Below are positions 54,382 through 63,941 of a stretch of DNA of 64,000 nucleotides, one piece after another. Numbering within the stretch: position 1 is the first letter of the stretch; the number at the start of each line of letters is the position of its first letter. The stretch is from Arthrobacter sp. Leaf141 (GTDB lineage: Bacteria > Actinomycetota > Actinomycetes > Actinomycetales > Micrococcaceae), in NCBI RefSeq assembly GCF_001424565.1, contig NZ_LMOL01000023.1, positions 1 through 64,000 of the forward strand, written 5' to 3'. The notes under the pieces are model-generated. The model searched no databases, had not been told where the DNA came from, and saw only the letters and a program-made list of their open reading frames with translations. Both the position numbers and the translations under genes were made by a program.

Positions 54382-55523
54382 CCTTGCCGTCCGGGGCGTG
54401 GCGTGGATACCAGGCTGCGCACGTCTTCATACACTCCCTGGACAGGCACTCCCGCCACCACAGAATCATCGTGGCCGCACCTGGGCGCAGTCCAGCCCAC
54501 CTGGGTCACGTCGATTCCGCACGCCGGACAGGCGGTGGTCCAGCCCAGCTGGACGCGGTGCAGGCTGCGGCCCAGGGGGCCGGCGTTGATCATGTTGCCT
54601 ACCCAGAAGATGCCCACTGTGGGGGTACCCAGTGCCTGGGCCAGGTGCCTCGGTCCGCTGTCGTTCCCCACCACCACATCCGCTGCCGCCAGGACGTCCA
54701 CCAGCCCGGCCAGGTCCAGTTCGCCCGCCAGGGAAACTACTGGCGCAGGCGCGGCAAGGGCGAGGATCCGTTGGGCCAGTGGGCGGTCGCTTTCATCCCC
54801 CACCAGCACCACGGCGCAGCCATCGGCGGCACATGCCGCTGCAAGTTCCGCGAAGTGCGCCACCGGCCAGCGGCGGCGGGGATCTGTGGCTCCCGGGTGG
54901 ACGACCACCAAAGGCCGGCTGCCGGCGTCGTCCGGAAGGACTGCAGCGGCACCGGCCGAAGGCGCGGCGGCAAGCCGGGCCTCGAGGTCCACCGGGGCTG
55001 CCCCCGCCAGTCCTGCCACTTCCAGCGCCCGCAGGGGTTCGTGCTGGTAATACAGATAGGGAACGGTGCGCTCAAGGCTCGCGGCATCGGCCGTCCTGGT
55101 CCCCACGGTGTGCCGTGCATCCAATCGCAGCAAAAAAGGATTGGAATAGCGGCCGCCGCCATGCAGTTGGACTGCGAGGTCGAATTGGCGGCGCTGCATA
55201 TCCGCAAAAAAGGCGTCCACGGCAGCAGGGTCCTTTGTCCCGGGACGGACCCCCTCAGCGAAGGGCAGGATCTGCACCTCATCCACCGCGGACTGCACTG
55301 CAGCCAGCAGGCTCCGGTGGACGGGCGTGCCCAGCAAGGTAATGACCGCGCCCGGATATGCGCTCCTGAGGGCAGTGATTGCCGGCAGTGCAAAAATCAG
55401 GTCGCCCAGGCCACCGCCGCGAAGCACCGCGATCCGGCGTACGCCGCTGAACCTTTGCAGGACCGGACCGACGGCGGTATCCATCTGTTCGGCGCCGCCG
55501 AATTCAGCTGTGAGGTGATCCAC
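54378..55523 (-). CDS. GT9 glycosyltransferase (heptosyltransferase-like)
   Basis: Encodes 381 residues. The GT9 pattern is IAVLRGGGLGDLIFALPAITALRSAYP at the start and DVVVGNDSGPRHLAQALGTPTVGIFWV in the second half, followed by a Cys-rich stretch (CPACGIDVTQ ... RCGHDD) that may bind metal. I chose the GTG after GGGGAG; upstream in-frame ATGs lie in the opposite promoter region. It is the first gene of a two-gene GT9 operon. Confidence 0.88.
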   Translation of the reverse strand: MDHLTAEFGGAEQMDTAVGPVLQRFSGVRRIAVLRGGGLGDLIFALPAITALRSAYPGAVITLLGTPVHRSLLAAVQSAVDEVQILPFAEGVRPGTKDPAAVDAFFADMQRRQFDLAVQLHGGGRYSNPFLLRLDARHTVGTRTADAASLERTVPYLYYQHEPLRALEVAGLAGAAPVDLEARLAAAPSAGAAAVLPDDAGSRPLVVVHPGATDPRRRWPVAHFAELAAACAADGCAVVLVGDESDRPLAQRILALAAPAPVVSLAGELDLAGLVDVLAAADVVVGNDSGPRHLAQALGTPTVGIFWVGNMINAGPLGRSLHRVQLGWTTACPACGIDVTQVGWTAPRCGHDDSVVAGVPVQGVYEDVRSLVSTPRPGRQG

Positions 55524-55732
55524 CGATCTCCCCTTCCGGTGTGGCGGGTGCCGCCATTGCCGTGGGCAAGCCGCCGTCAGTGCTGCCACAATAGGGCCAA
55601 ACCGGGCTCTCCGCCAGTCCGTTCCGGCACCGGGGCGGGCGCCGCGCCGGTCACCACCTCTTGGGGAATACCGGGTTGATGCTGTACGTTTCATACGCGA
55701 CAGGCGAACCAAAGAAAAGAGAAGCACCCAAA

Positions 55733-56035
55733 GTGGCAACCGATTACGATGAACTGCGTTCCGACGTCAAGGAATCGCAGGACAACTCACTCGAGCAGCT
55801 CCAGTCTGCCAATGCTCCCGACGCGCGCAGCGTTGTCCTGGAGCTGGATGAGGCTGACGGGCTGGACGGCGCCGGAGTTCCCGGAGGCGAATTTGTCGCC
55901 GAAGAACTTGTGGTGCAGGTCATTCCGCAGGCTGACGACGAGTTTACCTGCTACTCCTGCTTCCTGGTCCGTCACCGGTCCCAGATCGCGAAGCAGAAGG
56001 ACGGCCACAGCTACTGCACGGAGTGCGAAGGCTAA
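55733..56035 (+). CDS. DUF4193 zinc-ribbon protein
   Basis: Encodes 100 residues from a GTG. An acidic N-terminus (MATDYDELRSDVKES) leads to a C-terminal zinc ribbon with Cys73, Cys76, Cys95 and Cys98 in FTCYSCFLVRHRSQIA and SYCTEC, the diagnostic DUF4193 pattern. Conserved through Actinobacteria; function unknown. An in-frame ATG 24 codons upstream lacks a binding site and crosses the region serving the divergent GT9 operon. Confidence 0.9.
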   Translation: MATDYDELRSDVKESQDNSLEQLQSANAPDARSVVLELDEADGLDGAGVPGGEFVAEELVVQVIPQADDEFTCYSCFLVRHRSQIAKQKDGHSYCTECEG

Positions 56036-56088
56036 TCCGTCCACCCCGTTCGGGGCGGCGGGATGACCCGCGGCCCCGTTGCCTTGAG

Positions 56089-56123
56089 GGCACGCCCCGA
56101 TTCCGGCGTGCCTTTTGGCTTTT
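56089..56123 (+). terminator. terminator after DUF4193 gene
   Basis: GGCACGCC and GGCGTGCC form an eight-base stem around an eight-base loop, followed by TTTTGGCTTTT. A second small hairpin (CCCCGTTCGGGG) lies just upstream. Confidence 0.75.
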
Positions 56124-56155
56124 AACCCGGACCCTACACGGAAACAACGGTACCC

Positions 56156-56896
56156 ATGGACTTCGCCGGCAACGCCGGGCAGTGGCTTGCTGCCCTTTTC
56201 AGCCGGGCAGAGCTGCCTGCCATCACCGCGGTGGAGCTCCTGGTGGCGCTGCTGGCGGCCATTACCCTTTCCATTCCGCAGGCCTCGTGGCGATATTTCG
56301 GCCTGCTGACCACTGCCACGCATGAGCTGGGCCACGCGTTCGCGGCGGTGCTGAGCGGCCAGCGGCTCTCGGGAATCACGCTGCGGCTGGACCACTCCGG
56401 GACCACCACCAGCTACAGCAGGAGCCGGGCGGCCGCCGCCTGGTCGTGTTTCTGGGGTTATCCTGTACCCGCCCTGGCGGGAGCGGCCTTCGTCTGGTGC
56501 GGCTTCAGCGGGTGGGGGCCTGCGGCCCTGGCCACGGGAACCATCATACTGGCCGTCTCGCTGGTGTTCCTGCGCAACCCGGCAGGCTTCCTCATCACCT
56601 TCAGCGCGATCGGCGCTTCGGCTGGCCTGCTGCTGCTGGTCCCCCACGCGTTTGCGGGGCACGTTGCAGTCGTCCTGGGACTGGCCCTCCTGGTGGGGGC
56701 GGTCCGGGACATCTTCAAACTCGTCCACCTGCACCTCAAGCGGCGGAACCGGCTGTCGAGCTCGGACGCCTATATCCTCTACCGCGCCACGAGGGTGCCG
56801 TCGGGGCTGTGGATCGCCGCGTTTGCCGTGGTGGTTGCAGCCGCCTGGCTGCTGGCCTGGCAGCCGATCGCGCGGATTCCGTTGCCGGGCGCATAG
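56156..56896 (+). CDS. M50B-like membrane metalloprotease
   Basis: Encodes 246 residues with five to six membrane helices. HELGH in the second helix supplies zinc ligands His56 and His60 and catalytic Glu57, and a later Asp in VGAVRDIFKLVHL could be the third ligand. The layout matches the small M50B family found in actinobacteria. The substrate is unknown. Confidence 0.8.
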   Translation: MDFAGNAGQWLAALFSRAELPAITAVELLVALLAAITLSIPQASWRYFGLLTTATHELGHAFAAVLSGQRLSGITLRLDHSGTTTSYSRSRAAAAWSCFWGYPVPALAGAAFVWCGFSGWGPAALATGTIILAVSLVFLRNPAGFLITFSAIGASAGLLLLVPHAFAGHVAVVLGLALLVGAVRDIFKLVHLHLKRRNRLSSSDAYILYRATRVPSGLWIAAFAVVVAAAWLLAWQPIARIPLPGA

Positions 56897-56905
56897 GCTG
56901 GAGCG

Positions 56906-58012
56906 ATGAGCCAGGACACGGACAGCAAGCAGAAGGCCTCCGACAGCGGGGCGGACCACAGCACGCGCGGGGCTTACGTTACGGGCGGCGCGGAATTCAC
57001 CCGGGACACCAACTACATCGAAGACCGGATCACCAGCGACGGCAAACCCGGTGCCAATGGGGAACCCGGCTGGCCGGTGGAAACCGGACGCTACCGGCTC
57101 ATCGCCGCCCGGGCCTGCCCCTGGGCCAACCGCACGGTGATTGTGCGCCGCCTGCTGGGCCTCGAGGACGCAATCTCCCTGGGCCAACCAGGCCCCACCC
57201 ACGACTCCCGCTCCTGGACCTTCGACCTGGATCCCGGCGGTGTGGACCCGGTGCTGGGGATTGAGCGGATCCAGGACGCCTACTTCACCCGCTTCCCCGG
57301 CTATCCGCGGGGCATCACTGTCCCGGCACTCGTGGACGTGCCATCCGGGGCCGTGGTGACCAATAACTTCCCGCAGATCACCCTGGACTTCTCAACCGAA
57401 TGGAAGGCATTCCACCGGTCCGGGGCACCGGATCTCTACCCCGAACACCTGCGAGCCGAAATCGACCACGTCAACAAGCGGGTGTTCACCGAAGTCAACA
57501 ACGGTGTGTACCGCTGCGGGTTTGCCGGCTCCCAGGACGCCTATAACGCGGCTTACGACCGGCTGTGGACAGCCCTGGACTGGCTGGAGGAGCGGCTTTC
57601 CGGCCAGCGGTTCCTGGTGGGTGAGACCATCACGGAGACGGACGTACGGCTGTTCACCACCCTGGCCCGCTTTGACGCCGTCTACCACGGCCATTTCAAA
57701 TGCAACCGGCAAAAACTGACAGAGATGCCCGCGCTCTGGGGTTACGCCCGTGACCTGTTCCAGACGCCCGGCTTCGGCGACACCACCGACTTTGTGCAGA
57801 TCAAGCAGCACTATTACATCGTCCACGAGGACATCAACCCCACCGGAATCGTCCCCGCCGGACCTGACCTTTCCGGGTGGTTGGAAGCCCACGGCCGCGA
57901 GGCCCTGGGCGGGCGCCCGTTTGGCGATGGGAATCCCCCGGGACCTGTCCGCGCCGGCGAGGAAGTCCTGCCCGGGCACGGTGCGGCCCCTCGGGTGGAA
58001 AGCGCTTTCTGA
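56906..58012 (+). CDS. glutathionyl-hydroquinone reductase homologue (Xi-class GST, probably mycothiol-linked)
   Basis: Encodes 368 residues. The thioredoxin-fold nucleophile is Cys71 in ARACPWANRTVIVRRLLG; GYPRGITVPALVD and the substrate-site Tyr region HYYIVHEDINPTGIVP complete the YqjG/Ecm4 pattern. These enzymes reduce thiol-quinone adducts. Because glutathione is normally absent from actinobacteria and mshC is in this window, the thiol is probably mycothiol, as in reported actinobacterial homologues. Confidence 0.88.
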   Translation: MSQDTDSKQKASDSGADHSTRGAYVTGGAEFTRDTNYIEDRITSDGKPGANGEPGWPVETGRYRLIAARACPWANRTVIVRRLLGLEDAISLGQPGPTHDSRSWTFDLDPGGVDPVLGIERIQDAYFTRFPGYPRGITVPALVDVPSGAVVTNNFPQITLDFSTEWKAFHRSGAPDLYPEHLRAEIDHVNKRVFTEVNNGVYRCGFAGSQDAYNAAYDRLWTALDWLEERLSGQRFLVGETITETDVRLFTTLARFDAVYHGHFKCNRQKLTEMPALWGYARDLFQTPGFGDTTDFVQIKQHYYIVHEDINPTGIVPAGPDLSGWLEAHGREALGGRPFGDGNPPGPVRAGEEVLPGHGAAPRVESAF

Positions 58013-58025
58013 CTAGACTGGCAGG

Positions 58026-59141
58026 ATGCAGATTTCGTCAGGCTTTGCCGCTCCCGGTTATGAAAGCGTCCGGGACCTCTTTGACTCCTTCCTGGCAGCG
58101 GACCCGGGCTACAGCGCCCAGGTGGCGGCCTACCACCACGGAAAAGTTGTGGTCCGCCTCACCGGCGGCCCGGACATGGCCCCGGACACGGTGACCGGGG
58201 CCTATTCCTGCTCCAAGGGGGTTGCCGCCATGGTGATTGCCCTCCTGGTGCAGGACGGGCTGCTTAACCTGGATGCCGCCGTCGCGCACTACTGGCCGGA
58301 ATTTGCAGTGCACGGCAAAGACCGGCTGCTGGTCCGCGAGGCGCTGTCGCACCAGGCCGGGCTGATGGGCTTGGCGGGCGGAATTGCCCTCGAGGATTTC
58401 ACCACAGCCGCCGGAGCCGCACGGCTGGCCGCCGCCCGTCCCACCTGGCGGCCCGGCAGCCAGTTCGGCTACCACGCCCTTACCATCGGAATCATCATGG
58501 AGGAACTGTGCCGGCGCACCGCGGGCCGGTCCCTGCAGGAGCTGTACAACCAGCTGATCCGTACCCCGCACGGTGTGGACTTCTTCCTGGGCCTTCCCGG
58601 GGACCACGAACACCGGTACCGCGACGTGCTGTACGCAGCTGCCCCGGAGGACCAGATCTGGCTGGACCCCCTGAGCCTGGAAGGCCTGAACGGCAACGCT
58701 CCGGTAAGCACCATCATGGAGTTGCCCAACCTCCGGATTGTCCGTGCGGCAGGCATGTCGGCCGCCGGTGGTGTTGGCTCAGCCGAAGGGCTGGCGCGGC
58801 TCTACGCGGCCGCCGCCACGGGGGTGGACGGCGGTGCTGCTTTCCTGCAGCCCGGGACCATCGAGGCGATGGCCCAGGAGCAGGTCTGGGGATTGGACCG
58901 GTCCTCCGGACAGGACAACGCCTTCGCGGTTGTTTTTATGAAACCGCACCCCACGCGGAATTTCGGCAGCCACCGTGCGTTTGGTCACGAAGGCGCCAAC
59001 GCGGCCCTGGGTTTCGCGGACCCCGCCTACGCCCTGTCCTATGGCTACATTCCGCGGCGTGCGGAGGAAGGCCGCACGCCGGGCAAAGCCCACCGGCTGG
59101 CCGCGGAGGTCCGCCGGTCAGCTGCCGCCACCTTGTCGTAG
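58026..59141 (+). CDS. serine hydrolase, class C beta-lactamase fold
   Basis: Encodes 371 residues with no signal peptide. The Ser-x-x-Lys motif is Ser61-Cys-Ser-Lys64 in YSCSKGVAAMVIALL, Tyr of the second motif is in GYHALTIGIIMEELC, and a HxG-type third motif appears near SHRAFGHEGANAA. Cytoplasmic location and family suggest an EstB/LACTB-type esterase or amidase rather than a beta-lactamase. It starts 13 bases after the GHR gene and is likely cotranscribed. Confidence 0.85.
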   Translation: MQISSGFAAPGYESVRDLFDSFLAADPGYSAQVAAYHHGKVVVRLTGGPDMAPDTVTGAYSCSKGVAAMVIALLVQDGLLNLDAAVAHYWPEFAVHGKDRLLVREALSHQAGLMGLAGGIALEDFTTAAGAARLAAARPTWRPGSQFGYHALTIGIIMEELCRRTAGRSLQELYNQLIRTPHGVDFFLGLPGDHEHRYRDVLYAAAPEDQIWLDPLSLEGLNGNAPVSTIMELPNLRIVRAAGMSAAGGVGSAEGLARLYAAAATGVDGGAAFLQPGTIEAMAQEQVWGLDRSSGQDNAFAVVFMKPHPTRNFGSHRAFGHEGANAALGFADPAYALSYGYIPRRAEEGRTPGKAHRLAAEVRRSAAATLS

Positions 59142-59168
59142 GCCGCCCCCGGCCCTACTGTGGGGCTG

Positions 59169-60302
59169 ATGCATAAAGCTCCAGCACGTAACAACGTCAG
59201 GTGGGCACGGGGAACCCAGCTTCTGAAACAGGCAGTCACCGGCTTGTCGGCCGCCTTCGCGGCCCAGCGCCTCCAGCTGGCGGCCAAAGCCGCCCTCGCG
59301 GCGGGGCTGGCGTTCCTGATAGCGCCCCTGATGCCTGGGGCCGCAGCGCAGTACCCCTACTACGCACCCCTCGGCGCCCTCGTGGCGATGTACCACAACG
59401 TGGCCGGCTCGGTGCGGCAGGGACTGCAGGCACTGATCGGCCTGTCGCTTGGCATCGGCCTCGCATTCATCCTGGTCAACGTCACAGACCCCTCCCCGCT
59501 GACAGTTGCCGTTTTTATGGGCATCGGGGTCCTGCTCGGCGGGCTGCCGCTGATCGGCTCAGGCAGCGACTGGATTCCGACGGCGGCCCTGCTGGTGTTG
59601 CTGGTGGGCGGAAGCAATCCGGACGACTTCTCGTTTGGCTACCTGGTGCAGATGGGTGCCGGCGTGGCGGTGGGCATTGGCGTCAATTTCCTGATCTTTC
59701 CACCGCTGCACCTGAACGCCGCCGCCTCGAGCCTGGCCGACCTGCGCCGCGCCCTGGGCCGGCAGCTCACGGACATGGGCTCGGCCCTGAAGGAGCAGTG
59801 GCCGCCCGAACACGAGGAGTGGTCCAGCCGTTCGGAGGAGCTTGCGGCGGCTGCGAGGTCCGTGCGGCACCTGGTCAAGGAAGCGGATGCCAGCCGCCGG
59901 GCCAATCCGCGGCGGAAGCTGCATCCCCGCGACGTGGAGGGCGACTACCGCGACCTGCGGAACCTGGAACGGGTCACCTTCCACATCCAGGACATGACGG
60001 ACGTCCTCACCGACGTGATCTGGGACAGCGACGTGCCATACGACGTTCCGGTGCAGGACAGCGGTCCCTTGGCGGACGCGATGACCGCGACGGGCAGCTA
60101 TCTCACCGCCTCAGCCGACGTAAAAGCCGACGGCAAGGCTGTGGGCTTCGACTCGGAAGGCTTCGATGCAGCGCGGACGGCGGTGGAAGCCTGCATGGCC
60201 TCCACCGCCGGCCGTGAGGCGGAACCGGAGATGGTTCCGGCCTCGGAATCAATCCTCCTCAGCCTGCACCGGATCCTCCGGGCCCTGCGGCCCCCCAACT
60301 AA
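59169..60302 (+). CDS. FUSC-like aromatic acid exporter family membrane protein
   Basis: Encodes 377 residues. Six hydrophobic helices cluster in the N-terminal half (about 35-185), starting with LAAKAALAAGLAFLIAPLMP and including YYAPLGALVAMY, followed by a long soluble helical domain rich in Arg and Glu. This is the half-size FUSC/ArAE layout. The start ATG gives MHKAPARN. Substrate unknown. Confidence 0.8.
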   Translation: MHKAPARNNVRWARGTQLLKQAVTGLSAAFAAQRLQLAAKAALAAGLAFLIAPLMPGAAAQYPYYAPLGALVAMYHNVAGSVRQGLQALIGLSLGIGLAFILVNVTDPSPLTVAVFMGIGVLLGGLPLIGSGSDWIPTAALLVLLVGGSNPDDFSFGYLVQMGAGVAVGIGVNFLIFPPLHLNAAASSLADLRRALGRQLTDMGSALKEQWPPEHEEWSSRSEELAAAARSVRHLVKEADASRRANPRRKLHPRDVEGDYRDLRNLERVTFHIQDMTDVLTDVIWDSDVPYDVPVQDSGPLADAMTATGSYLTASADVKADGKAVGFDSEGFDAARTAVEACMASTAGREAEPEMVPASESILLSLHRILRALRPPN

Positions 60303-61210
60303 AGCGCAGTCACCGACCCCGCGAAATGGCGGCGCCCGGACCTCGGGCTCCAGGCCACAAAGTCGGACCTGCCCGGTTCGGCACCCCCGCCGTGGGTGGA
60401 CCTGATTTCCAACGCCACCCGGCAGGGCAGGAATACCGGTGCGTCGAAGCTGACGTCCCAGGTGAAGGCATCCCCGCGGGCCGGGCCCACATCCGCAAGT
60501 GCCCTTGAGGCCAGGTACATGCCGTGCGCGATGGACCGCCGCATGCCCAGGGCCTTGGCGGACAGCACGCTCAGGTGGATCGGGTTGAAGTCACCGGACA
60601 CGGCCGCGTAGGCCCGGCCTGTGTCGACTCCCAGCTGCCAGGACGCCGTGGGATCCGGGGCGGTGAAGTCCGGGCGTGCCGGGGCAGTGGATGGCTTGTC
60701 GATGCCGGGCAGGAACACACCCTTGGCGAGGTACGTGGAGACGCCCCGCCAGCAGGGAAGCGCACGTCCGGCCTGCCGCACTTCAGTCACCACGTCCACC
60801 TGGGTTCCGGCCCGGTGTCCACGCAGGTTTTCCACCCGGGACGTCATATCCAGGGTGTCGGTGAAGACCAGGGGCCGCAGGTTCTCCACGGTGTTGCTGA
60901 GGTGGATCATCCCCAGCAACGGGAGCGGGAAGTCGTCCCGGTTCAGCACACTCATGGCCAGCGGAAAGGAGAGTGCGTGGATGAACCCGGCGGGAAGCAC
61001 GTCACTGGCAGTCTCCCCCACCAGGTGCTGGTAGGCGGTGAGGTTGCCTACATCCACCGCCACACCGCGGACTTCATGGCTGTCCCCGGGAAGGGCGGGA
61101 AGGTCGTGCGCACCCAGGATCCTTCGGCGCGCAGCCTGGGCTGCGGCGTTGACATAAAGCTTGGACAACGACGGCATCTCGCCCAGGATCACCGGCTGGC
61201 CGGTGCTCAT
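60299..61210 (-). CDS. MaoC-like (R)-hydratase
   Basis: Encodes 303 residues with a double-hotdog layout. The C-terminal hydratase 2 motif contains the catalytic Asp and His in YAAVSGDFNPIHLSVLSAKALGMRRSIAHGMYLA. The N-terminal half is a degenerate hotdog. It should hydrate 2-enoyl-CoA or acyl-carrier-protein thioesters. It resembles HtdX (Rv0241c) in order and size and overlaps the reductase stop by four bases. Confidence 0.9.
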   Translation of the reverse strand: MSTGQPVILGEMPSLSKLYVNAAAQAARRRILGAHDLPALPGDSHEVRGVAVDVGNLTAYQHLVGETASDVLPAGFIHALSFPLAMSVLNRDDFPLPLLGMIHLSNTVENLRPLVFTDTLDMTSRVENLRGHRAGTQVDVVTEVRQAGRALPCWRGVSTYLAKGVFLPGIDKPSTAPARPDFTAPDPTASWQLGVDTGRAYAAVSGDFNPIHLSVLSAKALGMRRSIAHGMYLASRALADVGPARGDAFTWDVSFDAPVFLPCRVALEIRSTHGGGAEPGRSDFVAWSPRSGRRHFAGSVTAL

Positions 61211-62547
61211 GCTCCCACCAGGTTCTGCCCGCAGACCCGGAGTACCTGGCCATTGATGCCGCCGGCGGCACCGCTGGCCAGGAAAGCGATCGCTTCGGCC
61301 ACATCGATGGGCTGGCCGCCCTGCTGGAGCGAGTTGGCCCGGCGGCCCAGTTCACGCAGGGCCACCGGAATCCGGGCCGTCATGTCCGTTTCGATGAAGC
61401 CCGGTGCCACGGCGTTGATGGTGCCGCCGTAAGCTGCGATGAGCGGCGCGGTGGCACGCACCATGCCCATCACGCCGCCTTTGGATGCCGCGTAATTGGT
61501 TTGGCCCCTGTTGCCTGCGATGCCACTGGTCGAGGCCAGGGAGACGATCCGCGGTGCAGTACGGAAATGCTCCGATGCCAGCAGCGCCTCGTTGATCCGC
61601 AATTGCGCCGCGATGTTGATGTTGATGACGGAGTTCCACTTCGCCTCGTCCATGTTGGCGAGCAGTTTGTCCCTGGTGATGCCAGCGTTGTGGATGACGA
61701 CGTCCAGGCTGCCATGGCGTTGCACGGCGTGGTCGATGATGAGCTGGCCGGCACCGGGCGTGGTGATGTCCAGCTGCAGGGCGGTGCCGCGGACCTCATT
61801 GGCGACGGCGGCCAGCCGGTCACCGGCGGCCGGGACGTCCACCAGGACCAGGGTGGCGCCGTCACGGTGGAGGGTCCTGGCGATCTCGGCGCCGATGCCG
61901 CGCGCGGCGCCGGTCACGACGGCGGTCCTGCCTGCCAGCGGCCGGTCAGGGGTGTCCTGGGGATCGCCGCCCGTGCCCGTCACGGTGATGAACTGGCCAT
62001 CGACGAAGGCAGAGCGGCCGGACAGGAAAAACCGCACGGCAGCCAGCGCGCTGGGACTGGTGGGTGCCACGTCCGGGGCCAGGAGCACGCCGTTTCCGGT
62101 TGCCCCGCGGCGCAGTTCCTTCGCCAGCGAGCGGAGGAACCCGTCCACGCCCTGCCGGGCGGCAGCCGCGGCGGGATCGGCGGTGTCCGACGCCGGCCGT
62201 GACACGGTGATGACCCGCCCGCCGGGTCCGAGGTCACGGAGGGAAGCGGCCACCACCAGGACCGGGCCGGCAAGGTCCTCCGGCGTCACCACGTCGTCCA
62301 GGACCAGGATGATGGCGCCGAGCCGTTCGCGGGGCACCGCGTGCCGGCGGACGTCCAGGTCCCAGGTGAGGAGCTCGGAAGCGAGGCTGTCGGCGCCCGG
62401 GGTGCTGCCCTGCACCAGGACAGGCCCGGTGATCAGCGGCTGCCCCGGCTGGTACCGGCGCAGGAAAGCAGGCTGCGGCAGGCCAAGTTTTTTGGCCAGG
62501 TTCCTGCCGAGGCCCTGATTGACCAGTTGGGTGTACTTGTCGGTCAT
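61207..62547 (-). CDS. FabG4-type 3-oxoacyl reductase (high-molecular-weight FabG)
   Basis: Encodes 446 residues. The N-terminal 200 form a flavodoxin-like domain with no clear cofactor motif. The C-terminal domain is a complete ketoreductase: TAVVTGAARGIGAEIA, NAGITRDKLLANM, and the catalytic Ser-Tyr-Lys set in SLASTSGIAGNRGQTNYAASKGG. This is the layout of mycobacterial FabG4 (Rv0242c). It reduces 3-oxoacyl-CoA with NADH. It begins eight bases after the thiolase stop. Confidence 0.92.
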   Translation of the reverse strand: MTDKYTQLVNQGLGRNLAKKLGLPQPAFLRRYQPGQPLITGPVLVQGSTPGADSLASELLTWDLDVRRHAVPRERLGAIILVLDDVVTPEDLAGPVLVVAASLRDLGPGGRVITVSRPASDTADPAAAAARQGVDGFLRSLAKELRRGATGNGVLLAPDVAPTSPSALAAVRFFLSGRSAFVDGQFITVTGTGGDPQDTPDRPLAGRTAVVTGAARGIGAEIARTLHRDGATLVLVDVPAAGDRLAAVANEVRGTALQLDITTPGAGQLIIDHAVQRHGSLDVVIHNAGITRDKLLANMDEAKWNSVININIAAQLRINEALLASEHFRTAPRIVSLASTSGIAGNRGQTNYAASKGGVMGMVRATAPLIAAYGGTINAVAPGFIETDMTARIPVALRELGRRANSLQQGGQPIDVAEAIAFLASGAAGGINGQVLRVCGQNLVGA

Positions 62548-62555
62548 GGTGTCCC

Positions 62556-63911
62556 CTACAGAGATTCGAGAATGGCGACGACGCCCTGGCCGCCGGCAGC
62601 GCAGACGGACACCAGGCCCCGCGCGGGGCGGCCTTCGGTGCTGCCCTTCTGGTGCAGCATCTTGGCCAGTGAGGCCACAATGCGGCCACCGGTGGCCGCG
62701 AACGGGTGCCCTGCGGCCAGCGAGGAACCGTGGACGTTCAACCGGCTCCTGTCGATGCTGCCCAACGCGCCGGGCAGGCCCAGCCGGGTCCGGCAGAACT
62801 CCTCGTCCTCCCAGGCCGCCAGGGTGCTGAGCACGGTGGCGGCAAAGGCTTCGTGGATTTCGAAGAAGTCGATGTCGTCGAGGGTGAGCCCCTGCCGGGC
62901 CAAGAGGCGCGGAACGGCAAAAACAGGTGCCATCAGGAGGCCGTCCTTGCCATGCACAAAGTCAACGGCTGCGGCCTCGGCGTCCACCACTGCGGCGAGC
63001 TTGGGCAGGTCGTGGGCGTCAGCCCATTCGTCGGAGGCCAGCAGGACGGTGGCGGCACCATCCGTCAGGGGTGTCGAGTTCCCCGCCGTCATGGTGGCGT
63101 CCGCGCCAAGGCCCTTGCCGAACACGGGCTTCAGGGTGCCCAGCTTTTCCAGCGATGTATCTGCGCGCAGGTTGCCGTCGCGGGCCAGGCCGCGGTAGGG
63201 GGTGACGAGGTCGTCGAAGAAGCCTGCGTCGTAGGCAGCCGCCAGGTTGCGGTGGCTGTTGAACGCAAGCTCGTCCTGGGCCGCGCGGGAAATCTTCCAC
63301 TGCGCCGTGGTGAGGGCCTGGTGTTCGCCCATGGACAGGCCGGTCCGTGGCTCGGCGGTGCCGGGCGCCAAGGGTGCCAGGTCCTTGGGCCGGAGCCGGC
63401 TGAGGATCTGGAGGCGCTGCGGGATGGTCCTGGCCCGGTTCAGGTCCAGGATGACGGCGCGCAGGCCTTCGCTGACCACCACAGGGGCGTCCGAGGCGGA
63501 ATCCACTCCTGCGGCGATCGCAGACTCGATCTGGCCCAGCTTGATCTTGTTGGCCAGTCCCACCACGGTTTCAAGCCCTGTGGCGCAGGCCTGCTGCAGA
63601 TCGTAGGCCGGGGTTTCGGCGGACAACGCGGATCCCAGCACAGCCTCGCGGGTCAGGTTGAAGTCGCGGGAGTGCTTGAGGACGGCACCTGCCGCCACCT
63701 CGCCCAGCCGCTCGTCCTGCAGGCCAAACCTGGCGATCAGTCCGTCCAGCGCTGCCGTGAGCATGTCCTGGTTGGAGGACTTTGCGTACGCTCCCCCGGA
63801 CCTGGCGAACGGGATCCTGTTGCCGCCCACGATCACTGCGCGACGGACGGCTGCTGCACCTGCGGAGCCGGTTTTGGCGGGGCCTGCTGTGGGTTGTCCA
63901 ACACTGGACAT
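62556..63911 (-). CDS. acetyl-CoA C-acyltransferase (thiolase, FadA2/FadI-like)
   Basis: Encodes 451 residues. Catalytic Cys is in DLQQACATGLETV, His in the segment FFEIHEAFAATVL, and the second Cys in LVSVCAAGGQG, with GHPFAATGGRI as the CoA-loop motif. It cleaves or forms 3-oxoacyl-CoA. The ATG follows GGAGACCCC. It is first in a three-gene operon with the FabG4-type reductase and the MaoC-like hydratase, so the unit can run the last beta-oxidation steps or a polyester-type reversal. Confidence 0.93.
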   Translation of the reverse strand: MSSVGQPTAGPAKTGSAGAAAVRRAVIVGGNRIPFARSGGAYAKSSNQDMLTAALDGLIARFGLQDERLGEVAAGAVLKHSRDFNLTREAVLGSALSAETPAYDLQQACATGLETVVGLANKIKLGQIESAIAAGVDSASDAPVVVSEGLRAVILDLNRARTIPQRLQILSRLRPKDLAPLAPGTAEPRTGLSMGEHQALTTAQWKISRAAQDELAFNSHRNLAAAYDAGFFDDLVTPYRGLARDGNLRADTSLEKLGTLKPVFGKGLGADATMTAGNSTPLTDGAATVLLASDEWADAHDLPKLAAVVDAEAAAVDFVHGKDGLLMAPVFAVPRLLARQGLTLDDIDFFEIHEAFAATVLSTLAAWEDEEFCRTRLGLPGALGSIDRSRLNVHGSSLAAGHPFAATGGRIVASLAKMLHQKGSTEGRPARGLVSVCAAGGQGVVAILESL

Positions 63912-63941
63912 GGGGTCTCCTTTGGTCACGGGGCGGTTACC

